A stretch of 64,000 nt of DNA from Hafnia psychrotolerans (GTDB lineage: Bacteria; Pseudomonadota; Gammaproteobacteria; Enterobacterales; Enterobacteriaceae): NCBI RefSeq assembly GCF_014639435.1, contig NZ_BMFZ01000007.1, forward strand, positions 100,777-164,776. The letters are read 5' to 3'. Positions 35,254-43,785 of this stretch are shown here, piece after piece. Position 1 is the first letter of the stretch. Every line of letters starts with the position of its first letter. The position numbers and the translations under genes were made by a program. Below the pieces are notes generated by a model. It made no database searches. It worked only from the letters and a program-made list of their open reading frames with translations, and was not told the origin of the DNA.

Positions 35254-36181
35254 GTTCCACCTGTTCGAGGTTGTTACGTGCGGGTGCCTGGAAATACTGT
35301 TGAATCACCGCCTGAAGCTCATTCAGACGTGGAACGGCCAGCGCCTCCAGCCTGGATTTCGTCGCACTGCGGTCCAGTGAAATACAGTCTTTCCACAGTG
35401 AACGTCCGGCGATAACCCCTGATGCGCCTTCGCTCATGGCATCTGCCACTTGTTTGAGGAACGTCGCGTGATCAACACCCGCTGAAAGCACTGCCCACGG
35501 CACGTCGCCAGCCAGCGCCGTGATGTCTGCACAGGCCTGTTTTGAGCCAGGATAAGGCAGTTTTAGCACCTTCGCGCCACATTCCAGACAAATTCTCGTG
35601 CCACCATAAATCAGTGACGGAATTTTTTCTTTATATTCTTCCTCGGTTTCGTTGTCGAGTTTGTAGGTCAGGAACTCCACCACCAGCAACAGGTCCTCGC
35701 GGGCAAAATCTTCCACACATTGACGGAGGATATTTATGTTATGGCGGTTGGCTTCCGGCAGGTCAGCGCGCAGGTAGACCATGATTTTGCCGCCGGTTGC
35801 GCCCAGTTCACGCACGCGGCGTGCATCCACATTGGCGACCAGCCGCGACAGACGGTAGCCTTCTGGGGAATTGTCCCAACCCGACGCATCGAGGCCAATC
35901 AGCAGAGCGGTATCGCGGGCAATGATGCCGTCGTCCACCAACTGTGGCACGGCGCAGACCGGGTCGACCAGCACACAGGAAGCTTTGCTGGCCAGATACT
36001 GCGTGATGTCGGCTTTGATCTGACCAAGTGCGTGTTCGGAAATGGCGGCTTGCTGTTGCGGGTCATTAGATAGCAGGCTGCGCATGGCACCGCGCTGATC
36101 GCAGGCGATCACCAGCATCGCGCCGTTTTTACCACAAATCTGCTGATAACTGCGAAGCTCTGACGTTGACATTTTTGACAT
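35246..36181 (-). CDS. LacD/YihT-type class I aldolase
   Basis: A 311-residue TIM-barrel aldolase related to tagatose-1,6-bisphosphate aldolase LacD and sulfofructose-1-phosphate aldolase YihT. ACDQRGAMRSLL near residue 27 matches the family N-terminal motif, and the Schiff-base Lys should be the one in KVLKLPYPG near 210. WAVLSAGVD and GASGVIAGRSLW form the phosphate-binding end. It is expected to cleave a ketose (bis)phosphate to DHAP and an aldehyde. It is the first gene of the PTS operon, divergent from the SorC regulator. Confidence 0.85.
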   Translation of the reverse strand: MSKMSTSELRSYQQICGKNGAMLVIACDQRGAMRSLLSNDPQQQAAISEHALGQIKADITQYLASKASCVLVDPVCAVPQLVDDGIIARDTALLIGLDASGWDNSPEGYRLSRLVANVDARRVRELGATGGKIMVYLRADLPEANRHNINILRQCVEDFAREDLLLVVEFLTYKLDNETEEEYKEKIPSLIYGGTRICLECGAKVLKLPYPGSKQACADITALAGDVPWAVLSAGVDHATFLKQVADAMSEGASGVIAGRSLWKDCISLDRSATKSRLEALAVPRLNELQAVIQQYFQAPARNNLEQVEHV

Positions 36182-36321
36182 GGAACTCTCCTTAGCGTGA
36201 AATTTATTACAGATGAAAAAATCTCGATTACACTGGGTGTTCTGTCGTTACCCTCCTGATGAAAAGGAGGCTAAAACCGTGAAAAGCGCCGGTTTACAAG
36301 GGATTCAGCCCTGTGAGAGAC

Positions 36322-36371
36322 ATTGCGTTTGCCGAGCTGTTGCGCAATAATTCCTCAATCGACGATTTGAG
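36322..36371. promoter_or_regulatory. Two palindromes in the SorC/aldolase divergent region
   Basis: ATTGCG (36322-36327) and CGCAAT (36343-36348) flank 15 bases. Just after, CTCAA and TTGAG flank 8 bases (36354-36371). Both lie 45-95 bases before the SorC-family start and suit operators for that regulator. Binding is untested. Confidence 0.4.
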
Positions 36372-36415
36372 TGTAATTCATTACTGAAAGGAATTTCAAG
36401 CTGAAAGAGCCAATT

Positions 36416-37348
36416 TTGCAAGATATTGCAGCAACCCGTGCCATGATGCACATGGTGGCCAAGCTGCATTACGAGTCTGACATGTCGCAAGTGGAGATCG
36501 CCCGCAAGCTGGATGTCTCGACGGCAACCATCTCCCGGTTGTTGAATAAAGCCCGCGCGGCGGGCATTGTGCGCATTGAAGTCATCGGTTTATCGTCACC
36601 GGAAAACATGACCGCCGACCTCATTGCGCGTCTCGGGCTGAAGACGGCCTATGTGATTGATGCGCCGCCCAACAATGTGCTGGGTTCCCTCGCCGCGCCG
36701 TTGGCATCGATACTTTCGCAGGCAGATTTAGGTGCGGGCTCAGTGCTCGGTATTGGCTGGGGCAGGGCGATTCGGGAAGTCACACTAACCGGAATGCCAC
36801 GGTTGCCGGGCATTCTGACTGTGGCACTGAACGGCGGTATGCAGCAGGCAGCACCGCACTTTCAGATCACTGAATTCGTACGCCGAGCGGCTGAACAGAT
36901 GGAAGGCACGCCCTATTTTCTGCATGCGCCCTATATTTCTTCGACAGAACTTCGGGATGCGTTTCTCAGCGACGCCAGCGTACAGGGAATTATTTCCCTG
37001 TGGGACAAGCTGGACGTGGCTATCGTCGGTATTGGTCTGACACATGCGCCGAAACCGAGTGAATCCAGTACCGCGACAGCCGGTGAGCAGGCGCTAAGCC
37101 ACGCTGCGGGAGATGTTCTGCGCCATTACGTCACTGAGTCGGGAGAGATCCTGCATTGGGAAGGCGAAGAGCGGATGATTGCGGCCTCGGTCGATCAGCT
37201 GCGCTGCACGCCGCTGACCATTGGCGTGGCAGCGACGCCCGAAAAGGCCGCAGGGATCATTGGTGCAGTGCGATCGGGGATGATCAACGCGTTGGTGACC
37301 GACGTTAATACCGCGCAAGCCATTCTGGACCGGTTGCCGGTGAATTAA
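36416..37348 (+). CDS. SorC/DeoR-type sugar-binding regulator
   Basis: A 310-residue regulator. The N-terminal HTH (MSQVEIARKLDVSTATISRLLNKAR, about residues 24-48, given here only to mark position) is of the SorC/CggR type, followed by a sugar-phosphate-binding domain with GIGWGRAIREV near 110 and VGIG near 200. It is divergent from the aldolase-PTS operon and is its most likely regulator, with a phosphorylated sugar as effector. The start is TTG 36416 with AAAGGAA upstream; the next ATG is 36443, so the first residues are uncertain. Confidence 0.88.
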   Translation: MQDIAATRAMMHMVAKLHYESDMSQVEIARKLDVSTATISRLLNKARAAGIVRIEVIGLSSPENMTADLIARLGLKTAYVIDAPPNNVLGSLAAPLASILSQADLGAGSVLGIGWGRAIREVTLTGMPRLPGILTVALNGGMQQAAPHFQITEFVRRAAEQMEGTPYFLHAPYISSTELRDAFLSDASVQGIISLWDKLDVAIVGIGLTHAPKPSESSTATAGEQALSHAAGDVLRHYVTESGEILHWEGEERMIAASVDQLRCTPLTIGVAATPEKAAGIIGAVRSGMINALVTDVNTAQAILDRLPVN

Positions 37349-37359
37349 GCCGCTGCATA

Positions 37360-37393
37360 ATCATCCCGCTGCTCACTGTTAGGGCGGGATGAT
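37360..37393 (+). repeat. Hairpin after the SorC gene
   Basis: ATCATCCCGC and GCGGGATGAT form a 10-bp stem 12 bases after the stop. It lacks a proper T-run but probably ends or protects the transcript. Confidence 0.6.
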
Positions 37394-37645
37394 CATCTGT
37401 TTTCACTCTGTTTCTCCATTGTCTTCCAGGCGGTTCGGGGGCGATGTCTCGATGAAGCGTCACATAGGCTTCATAAAAAGTTCATTCAATCTCGCTACGT
37501 TATGCGCATGAAGCATTGCAGAGATGCACTGATAGGCGCAGTGACCCTCATTACGTCACTGCCATTGCGGCTACTTTCCTGATTTTCCAGCGTCAGTTTG
37601 TTCAATCCTTCATGTGTGCTGGCATTCGCTAGCAGGAGTAACCCG

Positions 37646-38593
37646 ATGACGTTTCTACCTGAAAATTCCGCGCTGTCACTGTCACAACAACAGGCGCTGG
37701 GTAAGGTCAGTACGCTCTATCAGCCGCCTGAAATCCGCTCACCGTCACCGGCGTGCACCACGCTGCGCTTTGGTTTGATTGCCGATCCGCAATATGCCGA
37801 CGCGCCGCCAGATCTGGAAAACAACCGTTATTATCGGCACAGCCTGAGAAAGCTTTCTGCTGCCATCGCTGAGCTGAATGCGTTGCCGCTGGAATTTGTG
37901 GTCACTCTGGGGGATCTGGTTGATCGCGACTGGTCAAGTTACGAGCAGTTACTGCCGCTGTATGATGAATTGCACCATCCGCATGCTGCATTGATTGGCA
38001 ATCATGATGCACAGGTGATTTCCGATCATCTCGGGTCGCAATCTCCGGCTCTCGGGTTGCCCAAAAGTTATTATCAATTCACAGTGCCGGGTTACCGCTT
38101 TATGGTTCTGGATGGCAATGATGTGAGCTTGTATTGCAACCATGCCAACGGCGACGATCGCCAGTTAGCAGAGTTCATGCTGGAAGATTTGATTGAATGC
38201 CAGCAATCGCAGGCACAGTCCTGGAACGGCGCAATCGGGGCGCAGCAGTTGGTCTGGATTGAGCAAAATTTACAACAGGCCAAACGGCTGGGCGAAACGG
38301 TGATTGTCTTCGGCCATTATCCGCTCACCCCTATCAACAGCCATAACTTGTGGAACTGTGAAACGCTTTTGGAACTGCTTTGTGAGTATCAGGTGCGGGC
38401 TTATTTTGCCGGCCATGACCACCGTGGTGGCTATGCCCGCATCGGCAGCACTGACTTTATCACGCTGAAAGGCATGCTCGATGGTGCCGACAGTCTGCCC
38501 TTTGCCACGGTTGAGTTGCAAAAGGGGGAGATAACGATTCATGGGTATGGGACTGAAATCAGCCGGGTACTGCCTGTCATTGGCACTGATTGA
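37646..38593 (+). CDS. Metallophosphoesterase, ADP-ribose/CDP-alcohol diphosphatase type
   Basis: A 315-residue calcineurin-like phosphoesterase. Metal-binding motifs appear in order: FGLIADPQYAD (about 44), TLGDLVDRDW (about 88), GNHDAQ (about 118), FGHYPL and FAGHDHRGGY near 255. The NNRYYRHSL segment is shared with the Mn-dependent ADP-ribose/CDP-alcohol diphosphatase (ADPRM) of animals, plants and some bacteria, so hydrolysis of ADP-ribose or CDP-choline-like compounds is likely. ATG 37646 follows AGGAG. No signal peptide. It precedes msrA in the same direction. Confidence 0.85.
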   Translation: MTFLPENSALSLSQQQALGKVSTLYQPPEIRSPSPACTTLRFGLIADPQYADAPPDLENNRYYRHSLRKLSAAIAELNALPLEFVVTLGDLVDRDWSSYEQLLPLYDELHHPHAALIGNHDAQVISDHLGSQSPALGLPKSYYQFTVPGYRFMVLDGNDVSLYCNHANGDDRQLAEFMLEDLIECQQSQAQSWNGAIGAQQLVWIEQNLQQAKRLGETVIVFGHYPLTPINSHNLWNCETLLELLCEYQVRAYFAGHDHRGGYARIGSTDFITLKGMLDGADSLPFATVELQKGEITIHGYGTEISRVLPVIGTD

Positions 38594-38671
38594 AAAAGAG
38601 GGGCTCACCACCGGCACTCATCGACTAGGATTAACACTGGTTAATGATCTGTTTTGAGTTCGGGAGAGAGT

Positions 38672-39220
38672 ATGACAATCGAATATGCCATTTTTGGCGG
38701 TGGGTGCTTCTGGTGTACTGAAGCGGTGTTCAAAGATGTGATTGGCGTGGAGACAGTAGAAAGCGTCTACACCGGTGGGCGCAGGCCAAACCCAACTTAC
38801 GAGCAGGTATGCGCCGGTGTGACCGGTCACGCAGAAGCGATCCGCGTCGGGTTCGACCCGGCGAAACTGAGTTACGGCGATCTGCTGGATATCCACTTTG
38901 TCACCCATGATCCGACCCAGCTTAATCGTCAGGGTAATGACGTCGGTACACAATATCGTTCGGTGATTTTCCCGGCCAACGCCGGGCAACATGCTGAAGC
39001 CGAAGCCGCTATCCTGCGTGCGCAGGCGGATCAAAACCAGCCGATAGTGACCACCATCGAGCCGCTGGGCGAGGTGTACGTGGCAGAAGATTATCACCAG
39101 AACTACTGGGACGGTGCCGGTCAGCGTAATGGTTACTGCATGGCAGTCATTCCGCCAAAGCTCCAAAAGCTGCGCAAAAGTTATGCCGATCGGATGAAGT
39201 CCCTGAGTGCTGGTGGCTAA
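38672..39220 (+). CDS. msrA: Peptide methionine sulfoxide reductase MsrA
   Basis: Reduces the S form of methionine sulfoxide, with electrons from thioredoxin. It has 182 residues, the short MsrA form without an MsrB domain. The catalytic Cys12 is in GGGCFWC, followed by the family block [15 protein letters not shown] and the metabolite-binding [11 protein letters not shown] 38672 follows GGGAGAGA at good spacing; a TTG at 38654 is not needed. A possible phage remnant starts soon after the stop. Confidence 0.94.
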   Translation: MTIEYAIFGGGCFWCTEAVFKDVIGVETVESVYTGGRRPNPTYEQVCAGVTGHAEAIRVGFDPAKLSYGDLLDIHFVTHDPTQLNRQGNDVGTQYRSVIFPANAGQHAEAEAAILRAQADQNQPIVTTIEPLGEVYVAEDYHQNYWDGAGQRNGYCMAVIPPKLQKLRKSYADRMKSLSAGG

Positions 39221-39557
39221 CCGCAGGCACGGATATATCTGGCGAAAGTGGGAAGGTTTATCACTCGCGGTAAATGCCCTGCTCAGCGTCAAACTCCGCA
39301 TTGCATGACCTCAGTTCGGTGGCGGCGCGGTGGCCTTTCGCCTGCGTGTCGGCACCGGCAACACTCACCTTTATCATCTTCTTTTGTGAAGTCAGGTACG
39401 GCTATTATTTGTTGAAAAAAGCCACAAGGTGCCTTTGCTGATTGATGACCAAATTGACGAGGGGATTCACGACATTCGCCGTAAAAGGTATGGTCTGCGG
39501 GAGATCTGTGATGCGGTGGTAACAATATTCGTGATTAGCGACATGGCTATTTAATAC
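39221..39557. other. Stretch with a possible gene remnant
   Basis: No intact gene. On the plus strand an open frame at 39390-39554 without a start codon reads VPLLIDDQIDEGIHDIRRKR and then YGLREICDAVV, which looks protein-like. I do not recognise it. It may be the tail of a decayed gene belonging to the neighbouring phage patch. Confidence 0.3.
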
Positions 39558-39872
39558 TTATTTATCTAAAAATCTTTTCTGTATATAGGCAGATAAATAT
39601 TTGCTTAATTTTTTAACACCGATAAAACCAATAATCCCCCCAATGCCAACTGTCGTGCTTTTGGGTACGCCGAAATAAACCATGATGGATGCGGCTGTTA
39701 ATGTCAGCGCACCACAAAGTAAACTTTCAAAAATAATGTCTGCCCGCCGGTGCCCTGAATATAATGTTCTGAGAGAAGCGATTAACATGGACATTAAAAC
39801 CCCACTAATCGCGGTATCGCCACGCCACAATGATTTTAATAAATCGGTAAATGATGCGTAATCAAAGTTCAA
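39558..39872 (-). CDS. Phage holin, lambda/HP1-type
   Basis: A 104-residue protein with a short polar N-terminus, three TM segments at about 21-36, 47-66 and 72-87, and a Lys/Arg-rich C-terminus, the class I holin layout. SLRTLYSGHR, ESLLCGALTLTA and GGIIGFIGVKKL match the lambda-family phage holin group that usually stands before the endolysin. No endolysin or spanin gene is near. It lies 110 bases after the levansucrase gene on the same strand, with a hairpin between, so it may be read from the same transcript. Confidence 0.8.
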   Translation of the reverse strand: MNFDYASFTDLLKSLWRGDTAISGVLMSMLIASLRTLYSGHRRADIIFESLLCGALTLTAASIMVYFGVPKSTTVGIGGIIGFIGVKKLSKYLSAYIQKRFLDK

Positions 39873-39939
39873 AGTATAACCTTAATAGAATAATACAAGC
39901 ATGATTGAGGTAAACGTATGCCCGTCAATGAATCAGATT

Positions 39940-39968
39940 TCCTCCCGCAAAGAGGATATGCGGGAGGA
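39940..39968. repeat. Hairpin between levansucrase and holin genes
   Basis: TCCTCCCGC and GCGGGAGGA form a 9-bp stem with an 11-nt loop. No U-run follows on the minus strand, so read-through from levansucrase into the holin gene is plausible. Confidence 0.6.
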
Positions 39969-39982
39969 TTGGCATGAAAAAT

Positions 39983-41230
39983 TTAATTCAGAATGATATT
40001 TTTCATCGGTGGAATATAGCCATAGTCAAAGACGCGTTGTACGTAAGAGCGATCACCCGTCAATACTATTTTCACGGTAGGCGCTTCGGTTCCACCGATT
40101 CTATAACCCCCATCGCTGGTAGGAACGTTATCAATGAATGAGGTGACCAGACCATTGGGCATGACACAGTGTGAGTAAGTCTGGAAAGGTTGTGATGGCG
40201 GATTACCCAGAACCAAGCCGGAACCGTTCATTGGTGAGTAGGGACCGGTAAGATTATCACCGAAGAAACCATACACGCCGTCAGGGCCAGTAAGTCCATC
40301 CGCATAAGTGTATTTATGGCTGATGGTGAACAGATAGTATTTCCCATCCTGGAAAACGAAGTGAGGGCGCTCAGTCTGGTCATTCACCCCGACAGCAGTC
40401 ACCAGCGGCGGTAAAATATCCCATTCATCACCTGAGAGGTCTTTAGCCACGGCCATGCCAATACAGCCTATCTTGGTGTTAGCATTGCCAATGTCTTGAT
40501 GGCCAGGGGGAACGACCCCCATCTCTTTCTTAGTGATAACATGGGAGCCCGCATCACCCGCGACATTGCCCTCAAATAGCATATAGAGTTTGCCATCAAT
40601 CGGGTCGATGAACGGACTAGGATCTCTAAAGTTCCAGTAAGGGTTTTGACTTTCGGTTTGATAAATAACGCCATCAGCGGAAAATAGGGATTTAACTTCA
40701 TTAAAATCGCTTAACGTAACACCGTCATCTGAAGTTTGAATTTTACCTTTTACTTTCGCAATGGTTGCACCTGGTGTCACACAGGTGTAATAGAGGTCAA
40801 TGTCACCGTCATCGTTGAGTAAAATAGGTGTGCCTGCCCATTCACGGGTGGTCGGAGATACGCCTTCCGCCATAACGCGTCCACCAAAAATCCAATCTTT
40901 ACCCGTGCGGGAGTACCAGAAACAAATTTTTGCGCGACCATGGCGATCAGTCCAGTCACTTGTAATATCATAATTACCTTCTGCATCCAGGTACTCTGAG
41001 TTATTAGTATTACGTTGAGCGGTTAATGTGAAAATAACTGACCATCCATCGACAGAGACAATTGTCCCATCGAATGTTCTTAGTGGCATGGTGTCCCAAA
41101 TAAATACATCTTCGCTCATGACGGGAAAGTCAGCGCTGACAAGAGGTTGAGTGGTGGTTGGGTCATTCTCATTGACCTTTAAAGCATCAGCACGTGTCCA
41201 GATAGTTGGCGTGTAATTTAAGTTAGTCAT
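39983..41230 (-). CDS. lsc: Levansucrase (GH68)
   Basis: Extracellular enzyme that splits sucrose and builds levan (beta-2,6-fructan). It has 415 residues, the length known for Rahnella and Erwinia enzymes, and like them no N-terminal signal peptide, so export is by a non-classical route. The catalytic residues are clear: nucleophile Asp46 in FIWDTMPL, stabiliser Asp in NFRDPSPF (about 203) and acid/base Glu in QTERPHF (about 287). AAAGGA precedes the ATG. Upstream lies a possible Ogr-type site and, further off, an ogr gene; downstream a holin gene. This phage context suggests transfer. Confidence 0.96.
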   Translation of the reverse strand: MTNLNYTPTIWTRADALKVNENDPTTTQPLVSADFPVMSEDVFIWDTMPLRTFDGTIVSVDGWSVIFTLTAQRNTNNSEYLDAEGNYDITSDWTDRHGRAKICFWYSRTGKDWIFGGRVMAEGVSPTTREWAGTPILLNDDGDIDLYYTCVTPGATIAKVKGKIQTSDDGVTLSDFNEVKSLFSADGVIYQTESQNPYWNFRDPSPFIDPIDGKLYMLFEGNVAGDAGSHVITKKEMGVVPPGHQDIGNANTKIGCIGMAVAKDLSGDEWDILPPLVTAVGVNDQTERPHFVFQDGKYYLFTISHKYTYADGLTGPDGVYGFFGDNLTGPYSPMNGSGLVLGNPPSQPFQTYSHCVMPNGLVTSFIDNVPTSDGGYRIGGTEAPTVKIVLTGDRSYVQRVFDYGYIPPMKNIILN

Positions 41231-41278
41231 AAGTATCCTTTGATTACGAGTTAATAGTGGGTGACTTATTAAGTCGAG

Positions 41279-41284
41279 TTAATA
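41279..41284 (-). promoter_or_regulatory. Candidate -10 box of lsc
   Basis: TATTAA on the minus strand, about 50 bases before the ATG, gives a transcription start near 41272. No good -35 box is seen, as expected for an activator-dependent promoter. Confidence 0.4.
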
Positions 41285-41321
41285 CTTGCATGATTAATTT
41301 TGAAGTTCATCCGCTTATTGT

Positions 41322-41339
41322 TGTGTGGTGATTCTGACA
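41322..41339 (-). promoter_or_regulatory. Ogr/Delta-type activator site (TGT-N12-ACA) before lsc
   Basis: TGT at 41322-41324 and ACA at 41337-41339 are separated by exactly 12 bases. The centre is about 58 bases upstream of the inferred start, close to the -55 position of the dyad at P2-type late promoters. The motif is short and could arise by chance. Confidence 0.45.
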
Positions 41340-42041
41340 TTATTTTTATGCTTTTTATAAAAGCGAATCCACGCTTTATTATTTGATTTATATAAACTTA
41401 ATCTCTATATTAACTTATTGTTAAGTTATATGATCAGGAAACAATTTATAATATTTTTTAAGAATCAGACTATTTAACTCTGTTATTTTTAACAAGAATG
41501 CCTGGGTTTATTTATGTAGCAGGCTTCATTATTTGGCGATTTAAAAAAATAACCGATTCGCCAAATAAAATGAAACCGCGTTTCACAGGGAAGGCGTGTC
41601 AGATGCTCTCAGGCAAGGCAATATCAAAATTTCACCCCTATTTGAGCTTTTATCAGCCACATTCCCCAATACACTTTTAGTTCGGGAAGCGTGACATACA
41701 TCTGACGAAAATCGCACTCCGGCAGTGGATAATGACTTTTTTTAAAGGTTTTATTAAAGAAGCCTCGAAAGTAATACATTAATGCCTGTTTAATTTGTTG
41801 TGTCACTGGTTATACATCTTTAAATTATATTAATTTTAAGGGAAATAATGGATGGTGACCGCACAACTTGATGAACGGGATGATGCTATGTCAAGGGGCT
41901 TTAAAAAGAGGGAGTACCCTTTTAATCTACTTTTAGATACTTCTCTGCATGAGTCAAATACACGAGATAATATTGATGAATTAGGTGACAAACCCCCTTT
42001 TTTTCATACGCTTATTTTACTTTTAATGTTAGGGGTTACCT

Positions 42042-42242
42042 ATGATGCGTTGCCCGCTTTGTAATCATTCAGCACATATACGAACCAGCAGATACCTTTC
42101 TCAACAAACAAAAGAATCGTATTATCAATGCCAAAACATTGATTGTTCATGCACCTTTAAAACAATTGAAACAGTATCTAAAATTCTTTGCAGGCCAATG
42201 GAGGAAAAATCAGAGGTGGATAAGCGCATACGCATCAATTAA
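42042..42242 (+). CDS. ogr: Ogr/Delta-family phage late transcription activator
   Basis: Zinc-binding activator of 66 residues; P2 Ogr has 72. It shows the four Cys of the family: CPLC (residues 4 and 7) and CQNIDC (30 and 35), plus the shared HIRTSRYLS and CTFKTIETV blocks. In P2-like phages Ogr binds TGT-N12-ACA sites and recruits RNA polymerase to late promoters. All key residues are present, so it looks functional although no other P2 structural gene remains. AGGGG precedes the start. It points away from lsc. Confidence 0.88.
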   Translation: MMRCPLCNHSAHIRTSRYLSQQTKESYYQCQNIDCSCTFKTIETVSKILCRPMEEKSEVDKRIRIN

Positions 42243-42580
42243 GATTAATCCTATGTGAAGTTAACACTAACGCAAACCTGCTAATTTAGTTCAGCTGGAA
42301 TGTTTCATCATGGTCATTTTTATCTCAAGGTAAACGCTGGAATGGGAGGGCATTCTAATTTCATCGATGGGGTACGTATGTATTTACCGTGACACATCAA
42401 AAGACACTTATTCTTTTTTAAGTCTACATATGTTTATTTGATCTTGATTTTTTTTGGTTATGTTTATAAAAAACTGCCAAATCTTTTTAGTCGATAATAG
42501 ATGGAGGGTTTTAATTTACTTATGTGATATATGAAATCCCCTCTTCGCTATAAATAGCAAAAACAGGCTGTAGATCGCTC
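42243..42580. other. AT-rich gene-free stretch after ogr
   Basis: No ORF, repeat or clear terminator was seen. The composition resembles the other parts of the phage patch. Confidence 0.5.
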
Positions 42581-42583
42581 TGA

Positions 42584-42790
42584 CGGTCTTCAGTCTGCCA
42601 GATCGTTTTTCATATTTTGAAACAGGTACTGTGCCTCAGACATTCTCACCGCATGGTCGCCACATCGTTACACGCGATGAGTTCCTGGGAGCTGATGAGG
42701 ATCTTAGATAAGGTCACCCAGCGCGTCGCCTTCCGTCACTATTATGCTAAATTAGCCGCCAAACTCCGCGCATCTCCCGAGGCACTATGA
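42584..42790 (+). pseudogene. Possible integrase C-terminal remnant
   Basis: An open frame without a start codon before 42653 carries CLRHSHRMVATSLHAM, then SSWELMRILDKVTQ and RHYYAKLAAKLRAS. The order R-H, hydrophobic helix, then Y-A-K-L is reminiscent of box II of tyrosine recombinases (LRH ... LGH ... RYAHL), but the GH pair is not kept. Its stop overlaps the start of the ROK gene (ATGA). Alternatively the 45 codons from ATG 42653 are a small coupled leader ORF. The call is weak. Confidence 0.3.
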
Positions 42791-43785
42791 TCACTCCGCT
42801 AAACCATACAACCCGTGAAATGAAGATCAACAATGTGGTGCTGGCTATCCATGCATTGAAATCACTGGGTTCTGCGACGAAAGCTGAGCTGGCGAGCGAG
42901 ACAGGACTGAGCATTGCGACCTGCGGAGCTGTGCTGAATGAGCTGAGCCAGAGCGGCGAAGTGCTGGTGTTGGAACGGGATGTTTCGCGCGGTGGGCGGC
43001 CTGCGCAGCGGTATGCCTATAATCCGGATTATTTCTCGGTGCTGAGTTTGTATGCACAGGGCAGTGATGCCGCGGCGCAAATTATCTGGACGGTGAGTTC
43101 GGCGACTGGCGGGAGTCTGGCGCAAGGAGAGGTACGGTTTATGCCGCTGAATCTGGACACGTTTTATCAGCTGATTGCCCGCGTGCTTGCGGAATATCCA
43201 AATATCAGAGCGCTGGGGGTTGGGCTGCCCGGTGTGGTGGTGAAAGGTCGCGTCGCGACCTGCGATATCAGCGCCTTTAGCGGTGTGCCGGTGGAAAAAA
43301 TATTGCGGGAGCGTTTCGGTATTTATGTGCAGGTAGATAACGACATGAACTATACCGCTTACGGATTTTATCGCAGCAGCTGTGCGGGCATCACCGCGCC
43401 GGTCGCCTATATATTCAAGCCGGAAGTGCCTTGCCTTGGTTGTGGGATGGTGATTAACGGACAGGTACTGCATGGTGCCAGCCAGTTTGCCGGTGAAGTG
43501 TCCAATCTGCCATTCGTCGATATGCATAAGCTCCCGGTGGCCGATGAAATGGCGAAAGTGATTGTCTCGCTGGCCGCTATTATTAACCCGGTGACCATCG
43601 CACTTTCCGGCCCGAAAATCAGTGAAGCCTTGATCCCAGCACTGATCGAACGCTGCCATCAGCATATCCCCGCGCAACATATGCCAGCGCTGACCTACCG
43701 GGCATCGATGCGTCAGGATTATCTACAAGGCATCACCGAACTCACCTTAAATCACTACAATCGACACGTCGCTTTTGGCATCTAA
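42787..43785 (+). CDS. ROK-family regulator
   Basis: A 332-residue regulator of the NagC/Mlc/XylR group. The N-terminal winged HTH (about residues 15-75, SATKAELASETGLSIATCG) is followed by a ROK sugar-kinase-like domain with GVGLPGVV near 140 and VDNDMNYTAYG near 180. The usual zinc Cys cluster appears only in part (CLGCGM near 218). It is followed after 141 bases by an MFS carrier gene on the same strand, which it probably controls. The sugar ligand is unknown. Confidence 0.88.
   Translation: MITPLNHTTREMKINNVVLAIHALKSLGSATKAELASETGLSIATCGAVLNELSQSGEVLVLERDVSRGGRPAQRYAYNPDYFSVLSLYAQGSDAAAQIIWTVSSATGGSLAQGEVRFMPLNLDTFYQLIARVLAEYPNIRALGVGLPGVVVKGRVATCDISAFSGVPVEKILRERFGIYVQVDNDMNYTAYGFYRSSCAGITAPVAYIFKPEVPCLGCGMVINGQVLHGASQFAGEVSNLPFVDMHKLPVADEMAKVIVSLAAIINPVTIALSGPKISEALIPALIERCHQHIPAQHMPALTYRASMRQDYLQGITELTLNHYNRHVAFGI

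Larger units (their letters stand above)
41231..42041. other. AT-rich region between lsc and ogr
   Basis: Low GC, unlike the flanks, and consistent with acquired DNA. It contains the lsc promoter region and an Ogr-type site. A 60-codon minus-strand frame (41624-41806, GTG start) and a 70-codon plus-strand frame overlapping ogr (41852-42064) are open, but I recognise neither and do not call them as genes. Confidence 0.55.

Noticed and set aside
37829-37842. Twelve-base match to the tRNA-Thr 3' end inside the phosphoesterase gene
   Set aside because: It lies in a conserved coding region (YYRHS motif), so it is a coincidence rather than an att site.
41624-41806. 60-codon minus-strand frame between lsc and ogr
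   Set aside because: GTG start without good ribosome site and no similarity that I recognise; AT-rich DNA gives such frames by chance.
41852-42064. 70-codon frame overlapping the start of ogr
   Set aside because: No Shine-Dalgarno, no recognisable product, overlaps a confident gene in another frame.
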